Source: Lineus longissimus (taxonomy: Eukaryota > Nemertea > Pilidiophora > Heteronemertea > Lineidae). Taken from it: a DNA stretch of 35,095 nt. Position numbers and translations under genes: made by a program. Below the pieces are notes generated by a model that saw only the letters and a list, made by a program, of their open reading frames with translations, had not been told where the DNA came from and made no database searches. Where the stretch lies: contig NW_027020279.1 in the NCBI RefSeq assembly GCF_910592395.1, positions 1-35,095 of the forward strand, given 5' to 3'. This document shows positions 9,925-19,572 of the stretch, piece by piece (within the stretch, counting starts at the first letter, position 1; the number at the start of each line of letters is the position of its first letter).

Positions 9925-10656
9925 TGTAACGGTCTCCGAGATGTTCACCAAACAAAACCAATAACTATGTGGTTCCTCATACAACGAACGCTTTAATAAG
10001 ACCTCCTAATTGAACGTAAACTGAAACGATACAAAATTACACACAACATTACAAAATTGTTGACAACAACCCTTATCAACCTACTTTCAAACTTAAAAGA
10101 TGAAAATCAATAAACCTGCAAGGACAGGTTGTGACAAGAATAGGTTGTGACTCTGAAGACACATCTAGTGGGCACTGCCACCTGGCATTAGCAATCAGAA
10201 CTAAAATAGCCCAAAACTGGCCAGGTGTGTCCTACAATCATCACATCCAGAGACACCCTTGGCATTAGTCACATTTGACAGAAAGACATGATTTTCTACA
10301 CATTCAGGTACCTATACAACCAGATTAAACTCATACTGATGGAAGAAATAAGGCTTTGTGCAAACCAAGCACTACAAAGCCATGTGACACCTATGGCGGT
10401 AAAGTTGGCTGCAGTAAATGTCAAACTGCGTGGTTTAAGGCGATTAAAAGTTCTATACAGTAACTGTGATTCCTACACAGATAACCTATTCATTCACTCA
10501 CCTCAAGTAGAGGGACATTCAACTTAGTATAAATGCATATAAAATGATCTTTGAGCAGAAAATTAGAAAAAACTTTCACGTCCCACAACAACGACAAACA
10601 TGTGCCTTCCAGGCGGGCCGTGCTGTCCCCCGAAGACAATACTGACACCCAAAACA
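9925..10656 (-). repeat. BEL 5' LTR
   Basis: 732 bp, the copy from which transcription would start, reading towards lower coordinates. It has one extra A relative to the other LTR in the run near 10565, and C instead of A at the cctc(c/a)taattg site. The following CATGT (10657-10661) is the target duplication. Confidence 0.95.
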
Positions 10657-10661
10657 CATGT

Positions 10662-11692
10662 AATGATCACCGAAATCAGTCAAAATTATCATGAACATTT
10701 GAGGACATCGATAAATTCAGGTAAATTGCAGCTAAAATGTAGTCATATAAAAGGGGAGAATAATGCCAAAATATGAATGTTTGTAATGCCCATCTTATGG
10801 CTTGTTTCCACATAGGCGTCAGCGTTGGCGCATCACGCTCACCTCCTTTGTTATTTTACGCACTATCGCATCCAGACAAAGGAGGTGAGTGCAAAACGTC
10901 AACGCCAATGCCTATGTGGAAACAAGCCTTTACAGGCATACCCTAGTTTACAAATAAAGCCTCGTCTTCAGGTAGAAGTGTAACAACATGTACAATGCGT
11001 GGCATGGTTAAATTTCACTTCCTACCTGGACACAAGGCCTGTTTGAAATTGACCAGCGTGTTACATGATCAAAGCCTAGTATCCACAGCATGTGGGACTT
11101 TGAGTCCATATCCAGGACTGTGTTTACCTGGAGACAAGATTTGTTTATCAACAAGGGGGTGGCCGTAACTGGCCCATTCCCAAAATCATTTATGCAAAGT
11201 TCGGCTCCATTCGTATTTGTGATCACATTATCATGGCAGTAAATTAAGAGAACGCAAATTCAATTCATAACAGTATGTACATTGCATGTACCTTTATTAA
11301 CATTTTCTAAAACGCAACATTTTCGTACAACAATGAAATAATATCAACAGGATAACACCATTTAAAATCTCACATTATAAGATTGGCACAACTGGCGACA
11401 CAAACATGATTTCTTAAAACCATTAAATTTCAATGAACATGACTCGAAGTATAAGTGGCTTGAAATTATTAGGGTGAATACTAACGCCACATGTCAATAT
11501 TTGCAAAACCATCTCAAACTAATCAAGATACGGACGAAGATAACACTCTTTGGAGCCAAGAACCGCAAGATCCATACACCCTTTAAACATAGCCGGGCAA
11601 AGATGCAAATACCTTGGCGGTCAAGATGATTAGAGGACAGCCACTTCATACAGATTCGTACATTTTAACAGTCTGCCCTTTATCTTTTTCAG
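10662..11692 (+). other. Transposase intron, right part
   Basis: About 1 kb of AT-rich sequence from the BEL insertion to the acceptor ctttttcag at 11684-11692. It contains a 130-bp foldback (10799-10928). No coding frame of note is seen. With BEL removed the original intron would be about 1.4 kb. Confidence 0.6.
10799..10928. repeat. 130-bp foldback element (MITE-like)
   Basis: The arms are about 50 bp each: ggcttgtttccacatagg on the left and its complement cctatgtggaaacaagcc on the right. Inside, ctcacctcctttg pairs with caaaggaggtgag. The spacer is ~25 bp. No clear target duplication is seen (flanks ttat / ttta). It encodes nothing, so it is probably a non-autonomous hairpin transposon. 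Confidence 0.7.
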
Positions 11693-12061
11693 TCCGGATT
11701 CCTTGGGCACACAAATGATGCAGCTCAGCTTCGCCTTCTTCCAAGCATTGGTGAAAATATGCAGCTTCCGCTACCCGCAGGAACTTACATTTTGGCAGAT
11801 CGTATTTATCCCAACGAATGGCCACTTCTGACACCATGGAAGGCTCCGAACCTGCGAGGGCAACATAGAGAACAGCGATTAATGTTTAATCGGGAACACG
11901 CATCGTGTCGGATTTCTATTGAACATGTTATTCGGTATCTAAAGACATATCGAATTCTCCAAGAACGATATAGGAATAGCAGAGACATGTTCTCAATGAT
12001 TGCGGATGTATGTGTTTGCCTGGCACAGCGCCATATCGGACTCTACCAATCCATTCTTTAA
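11693..12061 (+). CDS. DDE transposase of Harbinger-like element 1, exon 2
   Basis: Begins after the acceptor tttttcag (AG at 11691-11692) in phase 0, matching exon 1. It starts SGFLGHTNDAAQLRLLP, the usual continuation of this transposase type. It supplies the second catalytic Asp in ILADRIYPNEWP (codon at 11798) and the third acidic residue in SIEHVIRYLKTY (Glu codon at 11921), spacing about DD40E. The 122 residues end at TAA 12059-12061, making a 357-aa protein in all. No stop or frameshift is seen, so this gene appears intact apart from the BEL in its intron. A polyA signal AATAAA lies at 12252-12257. Confidence 0.85.
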   Translation, partial: SGFLGHTNDAAQLRLLPSIGENMQLPLPAGTYILADRIYPNEWPLLTPWKAPNLRGQHREQRLMFNREHASCRISIEHVIRYLKTYRILQERYRNSRDMFSMIADVCVCLAQRHIGLYQSIL

Positions 12062-12541
12062 GCCTTTTTGGGAGGAACATGGCAGACCAGCGCACAGCTA
12101 CCTATTTGCATTTAACTTGTTGAAGCATTTTCTTCTCATTTTGTCAGTACTAGTGTAATGGAGTATGATGTAACTTCACTGACCACATAAATAATTGTTC
12201 ATTGTTACTACGTCTTGTACTTTTAAAAATTAGTTCTGATTTAAGGAGAGCAATAAATAGAGATTACAAAAATATCCATTTCAGAAGTGACTGGTTGTTC
12301 TCTTTTTGAAATTGATGCGAGGACGGGGGGGGGGGGGGGGGGGTAATAGGCACGCGGATTGAACTTCAACTACACGAACATAAGCTTCAGTTAAGATGAA
12401 ATTAAATTGATAGATGTAATCTGTTAAGGTGTGTCCAAGAGATACACGCACTAAGGTGTTCTCAGATTTAACTTGAAAGACACGCCATCTTTTCTGAATA
12501 ACCAGATATATAAAAGAAACTTACCTCACTGACATGTTATC
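12062..12541. other. Space between two converging genes, with polyA signal and G19 run
   Basis: Holds the 3' UTR of the plus-strand transposase (AATAAA at 12252-12257) and the 3' end of the minus-strand gene. A homopolymer of 19 G lies at 12325-12343; its length may be unreliable in an assembly. No gene. Confidence 0.6.
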
Positions 12542-13262
12542 TTAAATCTGCTGTTGAATTCCGTACTGCATTTCGATTACATCGAGGATCCTATCAACCC
12601 TACCCATTCTCCTCTCGTGGCTGTCCAACGAGTCGGCGAACCGTTCCTGGTTTCGCCTCGCTATCTGCCAAAGGGGCTCGCGCCTTGGCACGGCTTGACC
12701 AGGTTGAGCAATTGCAGCTGGTCCAGGTGGTCCAGCAGCCACTTGTTGGGGTACTACGTTTGCAACCAGTCCTTGGACAGGCTGGTTCCCCTGAGCAGGA
12801 GGAGCTGGTCCGGGTAAAGCTGGTCCGGGTGGTCCAGCAGCCACTTGTTGGGGTACTACGTTTGCAACTAGTCCTTGGACAGGCTGGTTCCCCTGAGCAG
12901 GAGGAGCTGGTCCGGGTAAAGCTGGTCCGGGTGGTCCAGCAGCCACTTGTTGGGGTACTACGTTTGCAACTAGTCCTTGGACAGGCTGGTTACCCTGAGC
13001 AGGAGGAGCTGGTCCGGATAAAGCTGGTCTGGGTGGTCCAGCAGCCACTTGTTGGGGTACTACGTTTGCAACTAGTCCTTGAGCAGGCGCACCGGGTAGG
13101 TTCTCTCCCATCGCTTCTGGTGGTGGAGGCAGCACTGGCGGCATCATTGGTGGAACGATTGGGGGTGCACGCATTCCAGCATTTCCTTCATCCGCAACTT
13201 GCCGCCATTGAGGCACCGGACCATTTGCGTGGCGCATTTCGCGCACTCTTTCTTGGACAGCA
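12542..13262 (-). CDS. Accessory protein of Harbinger-like element 1, exon 2 (proline-rich repeats)
   Basis: Starts after the acceptor tttcag (rc of 13263-13268) and joins exon 1 exactly in frame (phase 2), giving 313 aa overall. After a short charged start come a PPMMPPVLPPPPEAM segment, then four in-frame repeats of 34 residues (unit GLVANVVPQQVAAGPPGP plus a proline/alanine linker). The C-terminal ~45 residues, EPLWQIARRNQERFADSL onward, look like an amphipathic coiled coil. The product is not recognised. By position it should be the second, DNA-binding or nuclear-import protein that Harbinger transposases usually need; this is inference. The plus-strand open frame over the same repeats is a shadow. 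Confidence 0.75.
12731..13090 (-). repeat. 102-bp coding minisatellite, about 3.6 copies
   Basis: The word tccagcagccacttgttggg recurs at 12731, 12833, 12935 and 13037, a spacing of exactly 102 bp (34 codons). Units differ by a few bases, giving GPPGPALPG versus GPPRPALSG. Length is a multiple of three, so copy number can change without breaking the frame. Confidence 0.9.
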
Positions 13263-13615
13263 CTGAAATGTCAAGAAGTGTTCATATAAATACCATGGTG
13301 GGCAATAAAAACGACCTTTTTCATCGAGTTTATCAAAATATAAGAACTTCATGAACTTATGCACATGTATGAACAATATTGTCTGACAATGCAGAAGATA
13401 TTTTGACCAGAACTCCGAAATTCACTGAACAGCTGAATGTGTGGGACCAAAAGAAAAAAAACGATCTATTTTTTTTGTGTCTGCCGCATATGAAATTCGG
13501 ATTCAGTCACTCTGGTTTAAGGCATCGGTGACAAAAGTTAAAAAAATCAAATCGCCCAAATATCTCTCTTGTCTATTTGCCGAAGGTTAGAAATTATCTG
13601 ACACGTCATACTTAC
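13263..13615 (-). other. Intron of accessory gene, element 1
   Basis: Donor GTAAGT (rc of 13610-13615) and acceptor CAG (rc of 13263-13265) are both good and the exon phases agree. A T/A-rich run lies near 13450-13475. Nothing else is seen. Confidence 0.75.
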
Positions 13616-13836
13616 TCTTGTAATGTTCGTATGACGAAGTCGCGTATCCTATGCCTAAGGTTGTGCGCTGGTCGCGTGCGATAAGCCGCCTGCGCTTCCG
13701 GTGAAAGTCTATGAACATGGGCGCGAACGTGGGTAAGGACGCGCACATAATTATTTCTGTAAATTCTATACCCTTCAGTTACTAAGTCTTTTTCCTGCTG
13801 GAGCATTGGCAAAACTCTTCCGGCTTGGTCTGCCAT
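13616..13836 (-). CDS. Accessory protein of Harbinger-like element 1, exon 1
   Basis: ATG at 13834-13836 gives MADQAGRVLPMLQQEKDLV and then a basic helical region (YRIYRNNYVRVL..., RHRIRDFVIRTLQ). The frame is open upstream to 14037, but that extension looks non-coding. The exon ends CAAGA|GTAAGT in phase 2. The 73 residues could form a small helical DNA-binding domain; I do not recognise a Myb, MADF or THAP signature. Confidence 0.65.
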
Positions 13837-15436
13837 GTTTTTTCTTTTCTGAGTACTGCACTTGCAAGTACACAGTGTCACTATTTGTTGGGGAATGCCT
13901 TGATTCCATAAGCACAAATGACCAACCATTATTGCATTGAAATCTTTTACTGGGTGTTGAAATGAAAACTGGCACTGACGATCAGCGGGGCCGGCAAGGA
14001 AGTACACTCGATGTAAACTATATCTTAAAGCTGACATGCATGCATAAAAACCCTAGCGATCAAGTAAGAAAACACTAACGACCGTCCGCCATGTTTTAAA
14101 CGCCCTCAGATATGATAGACTACCAGCAGGCCGCAATGGCGCTACCGTATTCACTAACAGAGTGCTCGATGTGGAGCATCGATATGAGCATCAGTTCACG
14201 TATATTACTTTATTTTACCCTAGCGATCTCGCGCGAAATGGTATAAAGTCAAATGCCTTTTCATCGGACAGGTCCTCAAAACATGCATGGTTTTGATAAT
14301 AGCGAAGAGGGAAAATGTTTTGCATCTTGAAAACACGAAATAAACAGGCGCATGCTCCTTAATCATCGCAGGTTGGCTTTATACCTTCCGTTTATGAATC
14401 TTATTGTTTTACTTTGTCAATGGGAAATTAACAAGGCCATTTTGAAACTGAAAAAACAGATGGCAAAAAAACATCCGTCTGTCAAGCCTTTACGCGAAAA
14501 CAAAGACTAAAAAATATGTCCTCCTTCCACAACGGCTTCATGGCATAGTAGGTAAGGCGGTATGATAGGGATCCAGGGCTGAAAGTCTTGAGTTCGAACC
14601 CGCTCGAGGACTAATATTTTTCTTTTTCTTCTTTTCACCGGATCGCCTCTGTGACCTGTTAGGTCAATGAACTTGTTGTTTGTGCAGTCAAGTGAGACCT
14701 GTCACTGGGTGTCTATCATGTTTCAAGTGGAGTGGTTGGGCGTTTGTGTTTTCTGACTTGGCCGCTTGGGATTTTTATGCATGCATGTCAGCTTGAATGC
14801 AAAATATGGCATTAAAGACGTCCATGTCTATTGGAAGAACTGAACCTCATACAACCGTACCGAAGAGCTTAAAAGCTGTGGAAACTCTGTAAAAGGTTGG
14901 CTAAATTTGACAAATTGTATTAAATTGTATAGAAATATCATCATTTATCATTTAACACCCAGTACAATACCACAATATTGGCCACGGTCTACGGCTTAGT
15001 AATGATCTTGATGAAGGGATTAGCGTCTTCGTCATCCTTTCTGGGAGGACGATTGCATTGTGCGGTTATCACAGGCCAATGTGCAAAAAATGCATTTTAT
15101 GCTTTGCTCTAGTTACGGTGGAACCAATGCGTGCGAAGGGCTAACCAAGTTATGATCTAACACTCTGCACTGTTACTGGTTGAGTGACAAGTCTGCCGAT
15201 CATTTGCCTTCAGCTTGTCGAGACATGATCGACAGGCTCAATTGTCATTGAGAATAAATTCAATACCAACAGACCAATGCGAATACAGCTTTCATCACGA
15301 ACGAGTTACGAGAACGCCCTGAATATATTAGTTGCCTAATTCTCCGTGTGCAAGTTCATGATTATACAAGATGAACATGGCAAGCCAGTGCATTTACCGA
15401 ACTATTATTTGGAGAGTTCACACCAAGTACGGTAAC
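13837..15436. other. 3' non-coding side of Harbinger-like element 1, with tRNA-like boxes
   Basis: Promoter side of the accessory gene and the right end of the element. No protein gene is seen. At 14541-14605 there is a pol III-like pair: an A-box-like tggcatagtaggtaaggcgg and a B-box-like gagttcgaacccg, about 30 bp apart, followed by a T/C-rich run. The T stem does not pair, so it is not a working tRNA. It could be a tRNA-derived SINE head or chance. Confidence 0.4.
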
Positions 15437-15464
15437 TTACGGTCAGTAACTGGTGGCGGATACC
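15437..15464 (-). repeat. Right TIR of Harbinger-like element 1
   Basis: Reverse complement of 707-734. Followed by TA (15465-15466) and then sequence of the outer element (gttacacgtgtaatttacg). Confidence 0.85.
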
Positions 15465-16192
15465 TAGTTACACGTGTAATTTACGTGACTAGTTGTTTAA
15501 CCCATTGTCTCCACCAGAAAATGCCCAACTAGGCAATGCAACTTACTTATTTGAATAAACTTGTGATGTTGAATCGGGTCTCCCACTTTTTCTTTGTAAG
15601 ATGACATCATTTGCCTGTTGTTGCTAATAAAGTTACATTCCTTAATTCGCTCATGACACACGGAGTTATCTGACACCTGTTCAAGAACATGTTCATCTAA
15701 AGTAATTTCAACAAGAACAACCATTATCCTAGTTAATATGTATTATGAACTTCAATAAACTTGAAGGTAATTCTCAGTACAAAACGTCCTCTGTCCTGCA
15801 TATCATAGAACGGAATGTTTGGATTGAAAACAGTAACATAAATTTCGCAATTATCCCATCATAGTGTACCGTAAATTACCGGGGCAGATTTCAGTCTAGA
15901 ATGTTCAAAACTCTCTAATTAACGAAATAATGACTTTAGAACGACAGATTGAGAGGACATATTCAACATTTATCCCAGCAGTCCTACAGAATACTGTCTC
16001 TATGGGAAGTACGTATTGGTAACGTAAGTTGCGTATTTAACTGGAAGCGAAAACGAAGTTATCAACAATGTGAAGCTGAACGCAACTAAACGATTTTGAA
16101 CATCCAAAGTATCAAGAACGGTGAATAAACTATTTCCGACTTTAGAAACCCGTCTATTTATGCAACAGGGTTCAAGGCAGCCTACAACGGGC
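15465..16192. other. Outer transposon, sequence downstream of its gene
   Basis: Belongs to the outer element, between the inner element's right end and the stop of the decayed gene. It carries copies of the GGTAACGTAAATTA-type motif at 15474-15489 (inverted), 15868-15880 and 16018-16030. No gene is supported. Confidence 0.55.
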
Positions 16193-18041
16193 TCAGTTGT
16201 TCTTGTTTCTGTACGCCACTTCAATGGAGGTAATGTCATTGTCCGGCAAACGGAAAGCCCTTTCAGAGCGTCCAGTTGGCTGTGGGGCGGATATCTTACA
16301 CAATATGTCCGTTTCTTCAACCCACAGGTCATCTTTCAGTGTTGGCCAAACAAACGTTCCGGATTTGGTGAGTTTCATGAAGGAAACGTTGACATCGTGG
16401 TCCTCCTTGTCTGCCTCGATTACTAGCCATACGTACCAGTTATTGCTATACTGCACTCCCACATATTCTCCAGGGCTGACAGTACCACTGCCATCGGAAG
16501 TTGCAGGGACAGGGTCTGCAACACCAGCTGGAAGTGAACTGGCAACTTCTTGAAGTCCGCCGGAGTCTGGAGGTGCGGGGGTGACAGACGACAAGGCATC
16601 AGGGATTGGGACGGATTGAACTTTGACCATGTTGTGCTGTTCCTTCCACTCACATCCAACTTCACCAGATATGCACGTTTCACAGTAACATGACGTTACC
16701 CTAGTTTCAACAACCCCATTGCGTGGAAGTCCATGGTCCCCTTGATTGGTCTTAGACTTGCAGTCGTTTCTTGCTGGGCTCTGGCTCTTTGACTGCATTC
16801 CTCTGCAGAAACAAACAGGAAGGTGACCTTAGGCAGAGGGTTGGGCTCCTGCTGGGTCCATGCAAACAAGTCGAATGCGTCCTGTATGATTGCCCTATTG
16901 GTCTTCACGTAATCGTCAGCTAGCCTCTTCGTTGTACCACCCAAGCCGTCGGCCTAGCACGACAGAAACTAGCAAGTGAAATGCTGCACGTTGGGTTCTC
17001 TGCCAGGAACTTGCCATGAAGGTTGGCTAGGTAATCTGACAATACCATCGTCTGTCTCTTTTCACCACCTTCTTTCTTGGCATCTTTTTTACCTGGTAGC
17101 ATCCTTGCATTGTCTTCCCTGCTCAGAAACTCCTCGATTTGACGCTTGTATCTTCTCAATTTTGATGCATAAACTGACGTTCTACATCTCAGAATAGCTC
17201 GACGGCAGACACCCGTCTCTCTGGCGAAGAATCTTAGAATACCGTATTTTTTCAGGACGTGGCCTCGGATACCCCATTTTTGACTACTGGGGAGCTTATG
17301 ACGTGGCTTCTTTGCATTAATATCATGGGTGATAGCATTTGCCAGTAATAGCTTCCTCTTAACCGTTGAATTGAGACCCCCTGTTTTCTCGGCCTCCTCC
17401 AGTTCCTGTTGTGTCTTGCTGTTGGGCGTTAGTGGAGTGACTTTAGAGGAGCGTTTGCCCTTCCGTTCCCATTTCAACCTCTTTTCTGTGCGTTTGACTT
17501 TTTTCTCTAGTAAGGCAATCCTTTTATGCGCTTTGGTGAGGGCACGGCTCGTTTTTTCCTTGGTCCTGTCCCCTTCCCGCTGGTGGAAGGACGCTGGTTG
17601 ACGGCAACAAAAGGCATACGAACAACCAGGGGCGTACTTGTATCCATTTCGGCATCAACTCCGCTGTCGATTGACACATCGGGATGATTGTCATCTTGTT
17701 GTTGAACCAAAGCAGCTTGCTGGATTTGATCCTGAAAGTGAAATATGAACTATACCAAGAAGTATGACGAATTTGATAAACCATGGGTACTAGAAATACG
17801 TTTGCTCACAGTTAAATGCCTGTGCCAGTGCATGCCTGCCTACCTTGATTTTTTGTCTGTGTTTCCTAACCGCCTTGTTATTTCTGTCTCTTCTAACTTT
17901 GTGTTCTTTTCTGTTGAGAGTGTTGGTAGGTTGGTAGTATTTCTTCACCCTCTCGCACTCCTTTTCCAGCCATTCTGCGCCCCTCTTTTGCTTCTTTCTT
18001 TCTCGATAGGCTCGCTGGATTTCACTGCGAGGCTTTCCCAT
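16193..18041 (-). pseudogene. Decayed transposase-like gene of the outer element, central catalytic part deleted
   Basis: Exon 1 (18041-17844) starts MGKPRSEIQRAYRERKKQK, is very basic and ends at a good donor AAG|GTAGGC. Exon 2 starts at 17731 after tttcag, in phase. Between about 17507 and 17600 the frame must shift by one to enter a coiled coil and a VTPLTPNSKTQQ motif, then FLSREDNARMLPGKKD and LANLHGKFLAENP. After FCRARP (about 16951) sequence jumps to DGLGGTTKRLADDYV (16950 down) in another frame. In the multi-copy animal family I recall, about 300 residues with the putative nuclease core lie there, so a deletion is likely. Another shift near 16715 leads to CYCETCISG and a C-terminal module with VGVQYSNNWYVWLV and FVWP...DLWVEETDILC, perhaps SH3/Tudor-like. 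It cannot make an active transposase. Confidence 0.65.
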
Positions 18042-19572
18042 CCTACGAACATGCGAAAAAATTAAATTTGAATGTTTTGGTACACATTAAAATGGCGGGA
18101 GGTAATTACGTAATTTACGTTACCATCATGTATGGTATAATGCCTCTATTTCTTTGGCATATATATGTGAGAAAAGCAGTCCAAGACACTGGCACAGAGC
18201 AGAAATCATCCTGGTCTGTTGTCTATTTGACAGCAATTTTGTTATGTACAGTTATCTTCTTTCTGTTTTCACATGAAACTAAAAAAAACGTGTGCAAATT
18301 GTCTGAGAAACGGATCAACCCAAATTGGCTGGGTGGCAAGCCATTTACCTGAAAGAAAATCCTGCCTATTTGCCTCAAAAACATTCGACAACAATCATTA
18401 CGTCGATGCAATATCAAATAATGTTAAACATAGCCTTTGATAGCTTCCATTTTCATTGCAAGTTAAGGCAGTCACTTGCGAAATTTACGTTACCGCATCG
18501 TAACGTAAATTACTTCATGTTATGTCATGCGCAGATGAGAAATGCATGTAACCACGGCATCAAGTGAAGTTGACGACAGTAATGGGATCGTATAGCATTA
18601 ATTAATGACACAACATGCACACCAGGTTAATTCAAATATTGATTATTACTCTGCTACAACTTATGTCATCCAACTCACCTAACATTCCGTGAAATTATGT
18701 CTAAAATCGGCAAGAAATCGGTGATGCCAAATTGTTTCGTCTGCTCGAAGTGAAGATCAAGGTCACGCTGCGATGAGGTGACTGTCGCCATCTATCAGAA
18801 ATGCTGTTAACTAGTGATGCACGTGGGCTAAAAGATCGTTTCAAAAAAAAGGTAACGTAAATTGTGGTCACGTAAATTAAAATTTGATTATATAGGGCTC
18901 TAGTATCGTTCTCAGTTGCCATGGATATCCAGTTGTGCCTTCGAGATGATCAGTTAAGGGGAGGTTTTCGCCAAGTAGGAGGACATCTATCGACGTCCTC
19001 TGAAATCTCTTCAAATGCGGTCACGTAAATTACGTTCTTATTTCTACCTTTTCAAACATGTGTTTTGCGGCACTCCAAAACCGGTGTGAAGGGACCACTG
19101 CAAATAATCATTGTCTATATTGTTAGTCATCATGACAATGAACAAAAATGGCTAGCTACCTGGAGAAACGATCAGATAAATTTTCTTGGACATGCAGTAA
19201 GGTTTTGGTAACGTAAATTATAGCAAAGTTGCAGACAATGTTGCAAGTGGTTAAAAAGCCTGAACACCATTTACAATCATGGTTTCTCTTTGATAAACGA
19301 GTCGCATAATTGCTGCCTCAGAAAAAAAGGCATTTCCAGCATTATTTTTCGACTGGAACCTGCAAAATTTCACCCTATTCTTAAAAAAAGCGGATTGCAG
19401 ACAGGCTACTTTTGCGTAAAATAAGCCGAATCAACCCGTTTTTTGGGGGTTTATCAGCATTTTACACCGTTACACTTCTGTGTCATACTCTGTATGGGGT
19501 TTCTTTCTCTAATTATCGTATAATAAGGGGGGAAGTAACCAGTTTTCACCAATGAGGAGCTGCAGACCACGT
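18042..19572. other. Outer transposon, promoter side, rich in GTAACGTAAATTA motifs
   Basis: No gene is seen in these 1.5 kb. GGT(A/C)ACGTAAATTA or its inverse occurs at about 18102-18124, 18482-18494, 18499-18513, 18851-18863, 18866-18879, 19019-19036 and 19207-19220, in both orientations. They lie between the gene start and the right TIR, so they could be binding sites for the element's own protein or promoter elements. That role is inference. Confidence 0.6.

Larger units (their letters stand above)
2228..10656 (-). mobile_element. BEL/Pao LTR retrotransposon, nearly intact, inserted in the transposase intron
   Basis: Two LTRs (2228-2958 and 9925-10656) start TGT and end ACA. They are flanked by the same 5 bp, CATGT, at 2223-2227 and 10657-10661. 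Over ~731 bp the LTRs differ by one substitution (cctcataattg / cctcctaattg) and one single-A indel, so the insertion is very young. The coding region on minus gives gag with zinc knuckles, aspartic protease, RT, RNase H and integrase. That order, with integrase last, and the gag and RT motifs are those of BEL/Pao. One frame change separates gag-protease from RT. Confidence 0.95.
707..15464. mobile_element. PIF/Harbinger-like (or ISL2EU-like) DNA transposon inside the outer element
   Basis: 28-bp perfect inverted ends (707-734 and 15437-15464) start GGTATCCGCCACCAG, with TA on both sides. Inside are two converging two-exon genes: a DDE transposase on plus (1161-1865 joined to 11693-12061) and a 313-aa accessory protein on minus (13836-13616 joined to 13262-12542). 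This two-gene layout is usual for Harbinger-type elements. A TA target site is not the usual 3-bp TWA of Harbinger and would fit an ISL2EU-like relative better, so the superfamily is left open. Without the BEL insertion the element is about 6.3 kb. Confidence 0.8.

Noticed and set aside
12685-13266. 193-aa plus-strand frame with leucine/valine repeats
   Set aside because: It is the antisense of the 102-bp minisatellite in the accessory gene. The minus-strand reading splices in frame to an upstream exon, the plus-strand one does not.
14541-14620. Functional tRNA gene
   Set aside because: A- and B-box-like words are present but the T stem and acceptor stem do not pair at the right distances.
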